Part shown: in pieces, positions 14,185-20,996 of the stretch
How the letters are laid out: each line of letters starts with the position of its first letter
How positions within the stretch are numbered: position 1 is the stretch's first letter
Assembly (NCBI GenBank): GCA_905214155.1
Contig: CAJMLC010000011.1
Coordinates: 1-23,301 of the forward strand
Reading direction: 5' to 3'
From: an uncultured bacterium
GTDB taxonomy: Bacteria > Bacillota > Clostridia > Oscillospirales > Oscillospiraceae
Length of the DNA stretch: 23,301 bases
Made by a program: the position numbers and the translations under genes
Notes under the pieces: model-generated
The model's database searches: none
The model's input: the letters and a program-made list of their open reading frames with translations, nothing else
What the model was told of the DNA's origin: nothing

Positions 14185-15354
14185 TTACGGAAGGATCGCT
14201 GTGAGCTGTTCGTCGGAGAAGGTATAGACGCTCCCGTCCTCGTATTCGACGGACAGCGCGGCTAGGCATACCGACGCCGGTTCACGTCCGTCGCCGCCCC
14301 AGAGCGTCTCCACGTCCTCTGTTCCGCCGCCATGTGCGAACGGCCCGCTGGCCACGCGCTCGCAGATCTCCGCGCCCGTGGATTCCAGACTGATCACCAC
14401 GCCCTCGGCGTCGTAGAACGTCACGCCGTAGTAGACATAGTGGATGGTCTGCTCCGATTCGCTGATAAAGCCGAAATGCAGCTCCGCGCCGCCCGCCTCG
14501 AGCGGTTTGACCTCCAGCCGTGTCACGCGGAGGATGCCCCGCGCCTCGTCGATCGCTACCTGGAGCCGCGCTGCGGCCTCCATCGTGTCAAAGGTCTCGC
14601 GCGCCTCGACCAGCACGCGGTGATTTGTGACCGAAGCCGCCTCGCTCTCGCTCAGGCCGTTGTAGGCGTCCTCGGCCTCGCGGATGCGGTCCTCGCTCGA
14701 GAGCGTGACCTCACCGATCGCGTCGATCAGCTCGTCCACGTGCTGGATGCGCAGCGCGGCATACTGCTCCTCGTCGCGCACGAGCACGTCCCGGTTCGCC
14801 ACCTGCGACTGGATCGCGCCGCTGAAGCCGTCGTAAAGCCCGCGCGCGGCGCGGATGGCCTCGCCGCTGTCCAGCGTCACGTCGCCGATGGCGCGGATGG
14901 CGTCGGTCGTCGCCTGGATGGCCAGCGCGTCAAAGGTCTGCTCCGCGGCGGAGAGCGTCTCGCGGTTTGCCACCTGCTCCTGCGCCTCCGGGCCCACGGC
15001 GTCGTAGGCCGCGCGGGCGGCGCGGATGGCGTCGAGGCTGTCGAGTGTCACGTCGCCGATCGCGTCGATCGCGGTCTCCGCGTCTTTTACGCAGGCCGTG
15101 GTCTCGGCCTGCTGCTCCAATACCGTCTCATATTCGGTCTGCGCCTCTTCGAGCACGGTCAGATTCGGCAGCTTGTCCCGTTGTTTATCGTTCAGCGCCT
15201 CGACGGCGGCCTCCGCCGCTTCGATCTGCGCGCCGCTCTCCGCGGTCACAGCGCCGATCGCGTCGATCGCCTCCTCGGCCTGCCGGATCTCGCCGCAGGC
15301 ACAGAGCGTCAGAAGCAGCGCCGCCAGAATAGCCAGTGCCACTGTACGTTTCAT
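14185..15354 (-). CDS. Lipoprotein with four tandem helical repeats and a C-terminal beta domain
   Basis: 389 residues. Signal peptide with lipobox LCAC (lipidated C20), so it is anchored on the outer face of the membrane. Residues about 24-270 are four repeats, each with the anchor AIG.VT (at 32-37, 98-103, 155-160 and 212-217; spacing 66, 57, 57), then S..(A/Q)I.AA...Y/V and a Q..VANR..L segment. Each unit looks like a two- or three-helix module. Residues about 280-389 form a different, beta-rich domain (LEVKPLEAGGAELHFGF, TIHYVYYGVTFYDAEG) similar in style to C-terminal domains of clostridial surface lipoproteins. No enzymatic motif is seen; a binding, spacer or surface role is inference. 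The start is ATG 15354 with GGAGGA just upstream. It is monocistronic, with its own promoter and terminator, and diverges from the thioesterase operon. Confidence 0.8.
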   Translation of the reverse strand: MKRTVALAILAALLLTLCACGEIRQAEEAIDAIGAVTAESGAQIEAAEAAVEALNDKQRDKLPNLTVLEEAQTEYETVLEQQAETTACVKDAETAIDAIGDVTLDSLDAIRAARAAYDAVGPEAQEQVANRETLSAAEQTFDALAIQATTDAIRAIGDVTLDSGEAIRAARGLYDGFSGAIQSQVANRDVLVRDEEQYAALRIQHVDELIDAIGEVTLSSEDRIREAEDAYNGLSESEAASVTNHRVLVEARETFDTMEAAARLQVAIDEARGILRVTRLEVKPLEAGGAELHFGFISESEQTIHYVYYGVTFYDAEGVVISLESTGAEICERVASGPFAHGGGTEDVETLWGGDGREPASVCLAALSVEYEDGSVYTFSDEQLTAILP

Positions 15355-15407
15355 GGTTCGATTCCTCCAATGTGTGATGGCCGCGATTCGGCCAAATTTT
15401 CAAGCAT

Positions 15408-15436
15408 ATCCTAGCATAAGCGCCCTCAAAAAGCAA
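15408..15436 (-). promoter_or_regulatory. Probable promoter of the repeat lipoprotein gene
   Basis: On the minus strand: TTGCTT (15436-15431), 17-nt spacer, TAGGAT (15413-15408), about 50 nt before the ATG at 15354. Confidence 0.5.
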
Positions 15437-15489
15437 GTATTCCGGACAGGCTTCCCCCTCTGGAATTTTGCGCCGGACGGCCCGCGCGG

Positions 15490-15518
15490 TTGACCGCCGT
15501 GCCAACCCGTGTTATGAT
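15490..15518 (+). promoter_or_regulatory. Strong promoter of the thioesterase operon
   Basis: TTGACC (15490-15495), 17-nt spacer, TATGAT (15513-15518). Predicted start near 15525, giving a leader of about 37 nt to the ATG at 15562. Confidence 0.65.
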
Positions 15519-15561
15519 AATAAAAAATGTGCCGAAACGGCGCAAAACAGGAGTATGGGAT

Positions 15562-16290
15562 ATGGAACAGGGCATTTGGACACGTGAATTTCTGATCTCG
15601 CCGGAGCTTTGCGGCATGGACGGGCGCCTCGGCGCGCTGGGCGGGCTGACGCTGTTCCAGTCGCTGGCGGCGGAGCATGCCGAGCAGATCGGCGTCGGCT
15701 TTGCGGCGATGGCGCGGCGGCGGGAATTCTGGCTGACGGTCCACTGCCGGATCGAGCTGTGCAAGCCCCTCGCGCTGATGGACAGCGTGACCGGCGAGAC
15801 GTGGCCGGAGGCGTGCCGTGCGGAGAGCGTCCGCTGCTTCCGGAGCTACCGCCTCCGGCGCGGCGATGAGGTCTTTGCCGTCGGGCGGACCGAGTGGGCC
15901 ATCCTCGGCGGCGCGGGCAAGGTCGTCCCGTTCGGGCAGTCCGGCTTCCCACAGGACTTCCCATTCCCTTCCATGGCCGCGATCGAGCAGAAGCCGCGCC
16001 GCTTCGTCGATGATTTCGCGGAGCCGGGCGAGGCCTATCCCGTGCGCGCGACGGACATCGACGTCGGCCGTCACGTCAACAACCTCGCCTACGTCCGCGC
16101 GATGCTCGGCTGCTGCACGGCCGAGGAGTTGACACGGGTGCAGACGTTTGAGATCCACTATGCTTCTCCCTGCCTCGAGGGCGAGACGCTCCGCCTCTGC
16201 CGCCGGGACGACGGCGCGGAGACGCGCCTCGCCGTGAAAAAGGAGAACGGCAAGGCCGCGGCCCTCGCGGCGCTCACGTTCCGGACATGA
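15562..16290 (+). CDS. Acyl-ACP thioesterase-family protein
   Basis: 242 residues with two hot-dog folds, as in bacterial acyl-ACP thioesterases, which release free fatty acids from acyl carrier protein. N-terminal hot-dog: LGALGGLTLFQSLAAEHAEQIG, then REFWLTVHCRIELCKPLALMDSV. C-terminal hot-dog: VRATDIDVGRHVNNLAYVRAML, then TFEIHYASPCLEGETL. The catalytic D-x-N-x-H motif reads D167-V-G169-R-H171, so the usual Asn is Gly; N173/N174 follow and C204 is kept. This may lower or change activity. The start is ATG 15562 with AGGAG at 15549-15553. Its stop overlaps the next gene, a phosphopantetheinyl transferase, by 4 nt (ATGA), so the two are translationally coupled. Confidence 0.88.
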   Translation: MEQGIWTREFLISPELCGMDGRLGALGGLTLFQSLAAEHAEQIGVGFAAMARRREFWLTVHCRIELCKPLALMDSVTGETWPEACRAESVRCFRSYRLRRGDEVFAVGRTEWAILGGAGKVVPFGQSGFPQDFPFPSMAAIEQKPRRFVDDFAEPGEAYPVRATDIDVGRHVNNLAYVRAMLGCCTAEELTRVQTFEIHYASPCLEGETLRLCRRDDGAETRLAVKKENGKAAALAALTFRT

Positions 16291-16826
16291 AGCTGTATTG
16301 GAGACAGACCGTCCTGCCGGACGACGTGCTGCTGGCGCGCCTCTCGCCGGAGCGGCGGGAAAAAGTGCTGCGGTGTCATGATCTGGAGACTGCGGCGGGC
16401 CTTGCGGCGTCTGGCCTGCTGCTTGCGGAATATGTCGCGGAAGAGGGGGCGGTGCTCCGCACGCCGGAGGGCAAACCATATCTGCCGGGCGGGCCGGAAT
16501 TCAGCCTGAGCCACGGCGGAAGTCTCGCGGTGCTGCTGATTTCCAACACGCCGTGCGGCGTGGACGTGGAGCGGGTGGATCGAACGGCATCCGAGCGGGT
16601 GCGGGCGCGGGTGCTCCGGCCGGAGGAAGCGGAGAGCTGCCGGGCCTTCGCATGGCTCTGGACGCGGAAGGAAGCGGTCATGAAGCTGGACGGACGGGGC
16701 CTCGGCCTCGACCCGCAGCGCTTTTCCGTGCTGGGGGCGCGGACGCGGCTGGACGGGCGTGAGATCGCGCTCGCAACGCAGATCGTGTACGGCCATTTTA
16801 TCAGTATTGCATACGATAAAAAATAA
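16287..16826 (+). CDS. 4'-phosphopantetheinyl transferase (Sfp-type, short)
   Basis: 179 residues. Transfers the phosphopantetheine arm of CoA to a serine of a carrier protein. The three family motifs are present: FSLSHG (72-77), GVDVE (91-95, with the Mg-binding Asp and Glu) and WTRKEAVMK (125-133). It is shorter than typical Sfp (about 225), with a reduced N-terminal half, as in many compact clostridial members; AcpS-type trimeric enzymes are smaller still and lack this layout. The ATG overlaps the thioesterase stop by 4 nt. Together the pair handles carrier-protein acylation chemistry: one activates a carrier and the other releases its acyl chain. No polyketide or nonribosomal synthetase is in the window, so the carrier target is unknown and could be the ordinary fatty-acid ACP. 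Confidence 0.92.
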   Translation: MKLYWRQTVLPDDVLLARLSPERREKVLRCHDLETAAGLAASGLLLAEYVAEEGAVLRTPEGKPYLPGGPEFSLSHGGSLAVLLISNTPCGVDVERVDRTASERVRARVLRPEEAESCRAFAWLWTRKEAVMKLDGRGLGLDPQRFSVLGARTRLDGREIALATQIVYGHFISIAYDKK

Positions 16827-16869
16827 GCCAAGATAGATCGAATCGATGAAGAGACAAAGGAGACGGGAT

Positions 16870-17688
16870 ATGACGACCTGTATCAAGTGCGGCAAGGAAA
16901 TACCGGACGGCGAGCTGTTCTGCGCCGAGTGCGGCCTGAACCCCGGCGCGGCAGAGGCGCGCCCGCGCCCGTCTGTCCCGGCGCAGCCGGGCCGGATGCA
17001 GACGCCGGTGCGGCGGGCAGAGCCGCTGCGGCCTGCGGAGCAGCGCCCGCCGGAACCCGCCGCGAAGCCGGAAAAGAAGGAAAAGCGCCCGGGCCGGGCA
17101 TTGACGGTCTGCGCGTGCATCGTCGCTGCGGTCAGCCTCGGTCTTGCGATCTGGCAGTTTTCCGGCCTTGCGCGGCAGCGCCGGGCCATCCGCCTGCGCG
17201 AGGATGACCTCGCCGAGCGGGAAAAGCGCCTGACCACGCTGGAGACGCAGATCGACGACCTGACGGCGGAGCTCGCCGCCGAAGAGGCGAAGACCGCCGC
17301 GCAGACGCGCCAGATCGAAACGCTGCTCGCGACGGTCGACAGCGCAGAAAGCTCGGCCAACCAGTCGCAGTACGACCTCTCGGAGCAGCAGAAGGAGCTG
17401 GAGAAGACCACGGACGAGAACGCGGCGCTGGAGGAACAGGTCACGGCACTGGAACGGGAGAACGAACGGCTGCGGGCCGACTATGATGCGCTCTATGCCA
17501 CGGTCGACGCGCAGAGCGAAAAGCTCCGCTTTGTCGACAGTTATGTCGTATTTGTCGAGGACGACGGCACCGGCAACTATCACCGCTACGACTGCGGCAA
17601 GTTTTTGAAGAAGAATTTCTGGGCCTACAGCCGCAAGCTCGCGGAGCGGCAGGGGTATACGCCCTGTGCGCAGTGCTTCGGCAGCTGA
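16870..17688 (+). CDS. Zinc-ribbon, single-TM, coiled-coil protein with a C-terminal Cys/His motif
   Basis: 272 residues. Order: zinc ribbon with C4-C7 and C18-C21 (CIKCGKE, CAECG); a Pro/Arg/Ala-rich linker (about 26-76); one transmembrane helix (about 77-97); a long charged coiled coil (about 100-215, many Q/E heptads such as LTAELAAEEAKTAAQ); then a compact C-terminal domain with HRYDCGKF and GYTPCAQC. The last part resembles the short H-x(3)-C ... P-C-x-x-C modules found at the end of several secreted or phage-type proteins and related to Ada-like metal sites. I recognise no named family. The start is ATG 16870 with AAAGGAGA 6 nt upstream; an earlier ATG at 16846 would put that site inside the gene. 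It sits 43 nt after the transferase and 37 nt before a carrier gene, so it is probably in the same operon. Confidence 0.75.
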   Translation: MTTCIKCGKEIPDGELFCAECGLNPGAAEARPRPSVPAQPGRMQTPVRRAEPLRPAEQRPPEPAAKPEKKEKRPGRALTVCACIVAAVSLGLAIWQFSGLARQRRAIRLREDDLAEREKRLTTLETQIDDLTAELAAEEAKTAAQTRQIETLLATVDSAESSANQSQYDLSEQQKELEKTTDENAALEEQVTALERENERLRADYDALYATVDAQSEKLRFVDSYVVFVEDDGTGNYHRYDCGKFLKKNFWAYSRKLAERQGYTPCAQCFGS

Positions 17689-17725
17689 TCCAAACGGCGG
17701 AAAAAGAAAGAGAAGGAACAAACGG

Positions 17726-18652
17726 ATGGACATTTCCGGACTGGTGCATCAGCTGGTGCTGATGTTTTTCGCGATGGGCGTTGGCTTCCTCGGCGGGAAG
17801 GCCGGCGTGCTCGGCGAAGATGAAAATAAAATGCTTTCCTCATTGGTGGTCAACATTACAAATCCGCTGCAGATCGTCGCGTCGGTGATGGTCGGGGAGC
17901 GGCTGCTGACCAACGGACAGGTCCTGCAGCTCACGGGGGTCAACTTTGCCTGTTATTTCCTGCTGATCGGCCTGGGCTGGCTGCTGGTGCGGGCGATGCG
18001 CGCGCCGGAAAAGGACGCGCGGATCTATGTTTTCCTGCTGGTCTTTTCCAATGTGGGCTATCTGGGCTATCCGCTGGCGGAGGCGCTCCTCGGCGCGAGT
18101 GCGCGGTTCTGCATCTCGATCTTCGTGCTGGGCTTTCAGATCTTCTGCTGGACCTACGGCGTCTATCTGCTCGACGGTTCGAGCAAATTCCGCCTCTCGT
18201 GGGACATCCTGCGCCGCCCGTGCGTGATCGCCGCGCTCGTGGCCTATGCGCTCTATTTCAGCGCGCTGCGCGTCCCGGCAATCGTGGGCCAGATGGTCGA
18301 CTACGTCGGCAACCTGACCAGCCCGATGGCCATGCTGATCATCGGCTCTGCGCTGGCAAAGCTCTCGCTGCGGACGGTCTTCGGCGACTGGCGGGTATAT
18401 GTGCTCTGCGCGGTGAAGCTGGTGGCCATCCCGCTGGGCCTCTGGGTGCTGCTGCGCGGCGTTCTGACGCATGACCTCATGCTCACCACGCTCATCCTTG
18501 CGCGGGCCATGCCCGCCGCCACGAATTCCACGATCCTCTGTTATCGCTGCGGGCGCGACGGGTCGCTGGCCTCGGGCTGCGTCTTTTTGTCCACGCTCCT
18601 CTCGCTCGTGACCATTCCGCTCGTGCTCACGCTGCTGTCCGCGGCGGCATAA
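17726..18652 (+). CDS. AEC-family (auxin efflux carrier-type) transporter
   Basis: 308 residues with about ten membrane segments in two inverted halves, the layout of AEC-family permeases, which in bacteria carry malate, malonate or other small organic acids or amino acids. Signatures: FFAMGVGFLGGKAGVL at the start, SSLVVNITNPLQIVASV (the family n.PaLif motif region), SNVGYLGYPLAEALLG (family N.GflGlPl), LTSPMAMLIIGSALAK (family ...aPlal..iG..la), and the ARAMPAATNST segment near the end. The start is ATG 17726, with AGAAGGAA just upstream; an earlier in-frame codon at 17666 lies in the previous gene. It is the last gene before the terminator at 18681. The substrate cannot be called from sequence. 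Confidence 0.9.
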   Translation: MDISGLVHQLVLMFFAMGVGFLGGKAGVLGEDENKMLSSLVVNITNPLQIVASVMVGERLLTNGQVLQLTGVNFACYFLLIGLGWLLVRAMRAPEKDARIYVFLLVFSNVGYLGYPLAEALLGASARFCISIFVLGFQIFCWTYGVYLLDGSSKFRLSWDILRRPCVIAALVAYALYFSALRVPAIVGQMVDYVGNLTSPMAMLIIGSALAKLSLRTVFGDWRVYVLCAVKLVAIPLGLWVLLRGVLTHDLMLTTLILARAMPAATNSTILCYRCGRDGSLASGCVFLSTLLSLVTIPLVLTLLSAAA

Positions 18653-18680
18653 GATGTGTCTGTAAATTTGGATCTCCCGC

Positions 18681-18708
18681 AGGGCCGACGAACCGTCGGC
18701 CCTTTTTA
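18681..18708 (+). terminator. Rho-independent terminator of the 15562-18652 operon
   Basis: Perfect 10-bp stem AGGGCCGACG (18681-18690) / CGTCGGCCCT (18694-18703), AAC loop, followed by TTTTTATTTT. Confidence 0.9.
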
Positions 18709-18847
18709 TTTTGCTGCATGCTGCCCGTGCCCAGATCCTCGCGAGCCGCGGAAAGGCCCCAAATAGACGCGTCATGCGAACCAGTGACCGATGTCACTGG
18801 CGTGGCAAGCCCGTAGAGCTTCCGGGAGCGTCACGGAGCGCAAAAAA

Positions 18848-19020
18848 GCGGACGGGCAATGCCCGCCCCTACGGATTCTACCGCACGTCGATCTTAACCG
18901 TAGGGGCGACCATTGGCCGCCCGCCTCCCTCGCCGCAGCGAAAAAGCCCTCCACTGCGAAGAGGGGGGACAGATTGCCGCAGGCGATCAGGGGGGAGAAA
19001 TTTTCAAGCTCCCCCAGCCG
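18848..19020. repeat. Composite intergenic repeat (locus 3)
   Basis: A minus-oriented GTAGGGGCG copy (18848-18874) and a plus-oriented copy (18900-18923) face away from each other. After CGCCGCAGCG come hairpin 1 (CCCTC ... GAGGG, about 18947-18966) and hairpin 2 (GATTGCC / GGCGATC with GCA loop, 18972-18988), then GGGGGAG. The last pairs with CTCCCCC at 19009-19015. The order of parts matches 11761-11862. Confidence 0.7.
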
Positions 19021-19146
19021 TGCGCGTAAGGAACGCGCGCCCGGCGATCGCCCCGTCATTTTGCTGAAAATGGAAGGGCTGCACAGAAAAAAGACGCGCG
19101 TTTTTGCGCGTTTCTGCCAAAATATACAAAACAGCAGACGCGGCAT

Positions 19147-19175
19147 TTGCGAAATTGGTAATTTTGTGATAAGAT
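19147..19175 (+). promoter_or_regulatory. Probable promoter of the NSS transporter gene
   Basis: TTGCGA (19147-19152), 17-nt spacer, TAAGAT (19170-19175). Predicted start near 19182, leaving a purine-rich leader of about 75 nt. Confidence 0.5.
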
Positions 19176-19256
19176 AAGCCTGCTGTGCATTTTAACGTGG
19201 TAAAGAGAGAATGAAGCAAAGCGACGAAACGAAAGAGAGAAGAAGGAGAGAAAAAC

Positions 19257-20798
19257 ATGGAAAATAAGCGAAGCTCGTGGGGGAGCAACCTCGGGTTCCT
19301 GCTGGCGGCGGTCGGTTCGGCGGTCGGCCTCGGGAATATCTGGGGCTTCCCGTACAAGATGGGCCGTTCGGGCGGCTTTACATTTCTGCTGATCTATCTG
19401 CTGTTGGCGGTGTTCGTGGGCCTCGTTATCATGGCGAGCGAGCTGGCGCTCGGCCGGAAAACCGGGCTCGGCGTCGTGGGCGCATATCAGGCGGTGTCGA
19501 AGAGATTCGGCTGGGTCGGCTGGCTCGGCGTGCTGTCGCCATTCCTGATCATGAGCTTCTATGCGGTGCTCGGCGGCTACTGCATCCAGTACATGTCGCT
19601 GAACATGGCGGAGCTGTCGTTCAACCTGTCGGACATTTTCGGCGCGCCGCTGGCCGGCGGGGCGACGTTCGGCGCGATGCTGGACAATCCATTCGGCTGC
19701 GCGGTGTTCACGGCGCTGTTCCTGTTCATCTGCATGATGATCGTCAAGGGCGGCGTCGCCGAGGGCATTGAAAAGTTCAACAAGATCGGCATGCCCGCGC
19801 TGTTCGTCATGCTGGTCATCGTCATCATCCGTTCGCTCACGCTGCCGAATGCCGTCGAGGGCCTGAAGTACATGTTCGTGCCGGGCTACGCGGTCGAGGC
19901 CGGGTTCATCGAGGAGGCGCCGAGCGTCATCTCCGTGCTGGCCACGGCGGGCGGCCAGATGTTCTTCTCGCTGTCGCTCGCGATGGGCGCGATGGTGACC
20001 TACGGCTCGTATCTGAGCAAGAAGGAAAACATCGTGAAAAACTCCGCCGTCATCGTCATTGCCGATACGATCGTCGCGCTGATGGCGGGCCTCGCGGTCA
20101 TTCCGGCGGCGGTCGCCAATGGCATTTCGAGCGGTATCCCCGTCAATGAGATCGCCCTCGGCGGGCCGAAGCTCCTGTTCGTGACGCTGCAGGACGTGTT
20201 CGCGAACATGGGCGCGCTCGGCCCCGTGTTCGGCGTGCTGTTCTATCTGCTGGTCATCATCGCGGCCATCTCGTCGGCCATCTCGCTGATGGAGGTCGTC
20301 GGCGCGTTCGCGATCGACAACGCCGCAAAAAAGGGCAAGCAGGTCGACCGGACGAAGGTCACGCTGGTCGTCTCCGGCCTGATCCTGATCGAGGCGCTGC
20401 TCGTCGCGGTGGACGGCCTCGGCTCGACGGGTATCTTCCGCTGGAAGGCGTCCGCCATGTGGAACGACTGCATGCTCGATTTTATGGACTGCTGGTCCGA
20501 GGGCGTGGCCATGCCGATCGGCGCGATGCTGATGTCGCTGATGATCGGCCTGGAGCTGAAGCCGAAGTTCGTGCTTGAGGAGATCGGCTCGGCCGGCGGC
20601 TTCTTCCGCAGATTCTATGCGTTCTGCATCACGATCGTCTGCCCGCTCGTGATGGCGCTCGTGACGGCGGGGCAGTTCATCGACTTTTTCGTCGGCACGG
20701 ACGATGGGATGGATGCGCAGCTGATCTGCTACGCGGCGGCAGCGGCGCTGCTGGTGGCCTTCGGGGTCGCCGCGGCGGTCCGGCCCAAAAAACGATAA
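19257..20798 (+). CDS. Sodium-dependent neurotransmitter-symporter family (NSS) transporter
   Basis: 513 residues and about 11-12 hydrophobic segments, the LeuT/MhsT fold. Bacterial NSS proteins import amino acids or related compounds with sodium. The first helix holds the family sodium/substrate site: LAAVGSAVGLGNIWGFPY (about residues 16-33). Other conserved parts: GGFTFLLIYLLL, MASELALGRKTG, FYAVLGGYCIQYM, MFFSLSLAMGAMVTYGSYLSK (helix 6 region) and SSAISLMEVV (helix 8 region with Ser-Ser). The start is ATG 19257 with GAAGGAGAG just upstream. It is a single-gene unit with a long upstream spacer. A MITE-like palindrome begins directly after its stop, so its natural terminator region may have been displaced downstream to 20966. 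The substrate is not predictable here. Confidence 0.93.
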   Translation: MENKRSSWGSNLGFLLAAVGSAVGLGNIWGFPYKMGRSGGFTFLLIYLLLAVFVGLVIMASELALGRKTGLGVVGAYQAVSKRFGWVGWLGVLSPFLIMSFYAVLGGYCIQYMSLNMAELSFNLSDIFGAPLAGGATFGAMLDNPFGCAVFTALFLFICMMIVKGGVAEGIEKFNKIGMPALFVMLVIVIIRSLTLPNAVEGLKYMFVPGYAVEAGFIEEAPSVISVLATAGGQMFFSLSLAMGAMVTYGSYLSKKENIVKNSAVIVIADTIVALMAGLAVIPAAVANGISSGIPVNEIALGGPKLLFVTLQDVFANMGALGPVFGVLFYLLVIIAAISSAISLMEVVGAFAIDNAAKKGKQVDRTKVTLVVSGLILIEALLVAVDGLGSTGIFRWKASAMWNDCMLDFMDCWSEGVAMPIGAMLMSLMIGLELKPKFVLEEIGSAGGFFRRFYAFCITIVCPLVMALVTAGQFIDFFVGTDDGMDAQLICYAAAAALLVAFGVAAAVRPKKR

Positions 20799-20799
20799 G

Positions 20800-20960
20800 G
20801 GCAACACCGCACAATTGCGTCGGCGCGCTTCGGCGGATCTTTTCCGCCAATTCTTCGGTTTGGAAAGTTTGAAATACATAGAGTATTCCTACACTTTCCG
20901 AACCTTGACTTGGCGAAAAATCTCTCGCCGGATCTGCTTGCCGAATTGTGCGGTGCTGCC
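20800..20960. mobile_element. MITE-like 161-bp palindromic element
   Basis: Terminal inverted repeats GGCAACACCGCACAATT (20800-20816) and its near-complement at 20944-20960 (16 of 17 matching). The interior continues as a long imperfect palindrome centred near 20880, and each arm has its own small hairpin (GGCGGA 20832-20837 / TCCGCC 20843-20848; GGCGA 20912-20916 / TCGCC 20925-20929). It carries no gene. TAA occurs next to both ends (20796-20798 and 20961-20963), a possible but imperfect target duplication. It is unrelated to the GTAGGGGCG repeats. Confidence 0.7.
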
Positions 20961-20996
20961 TAAAACCGGCCCTCTGAAAAGAGGGCCGGCTTTTGT
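20961..20996. terminator. Bidirectional terminator between the NSS and zinc-ribbon genes
   Basis: Perfect 9-bp stem CCGGCCCTC (20966-20974) / GAGGGCCGG (20981-20989), TGAAAA loop, TTTT on the plus strand and TTTTA on the minus strand. It serves both convergent genes. Confidence 0.85.

Larger units (their letters stand above)
18713..19256. other. 544-nt gene-free spacer with repeats, hairpins and the NSS promoter
   Basis: No credible gene. It contains a perfect 8-bp hairpin CCAGTGAC (18781-18788) / GTCACTGG (18793-18800), the composite repeat at 18848-19020, a hairpin ACGCGC (19094-19099) / GCGCGT (19106-19111) with T-runs on both sides, and the promoter at 19147-19175. The open frames crossing it follow the repeats and lack plausible starts or protein-like composition. 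Confidence 0.7.

Noticed and set aside
14185..15354. Regularly spaced DNA similarity that might suggest a CRISPR array
   Set aside because: The periodicity (171-198 bp) is coding and comes from protein repeats; no short identical direct repeats with unique spacers are present.
18791..19177. 128-codon frame in the spacer before the NSS gene, and a similar minus-strand frame
   Set aside because: Both follow the intergenic repeats and hairpins, have no ribosome binding site, and overlap the probable promoter; likely spurious proteins.
19056..20879. 607-codon minus-strand frame opposite the NSS transporter
   Set aside because: Antisense shadow rich in Arg/His/Gln/Asp; the plus strand encodes an unmistakable NSS transporter.
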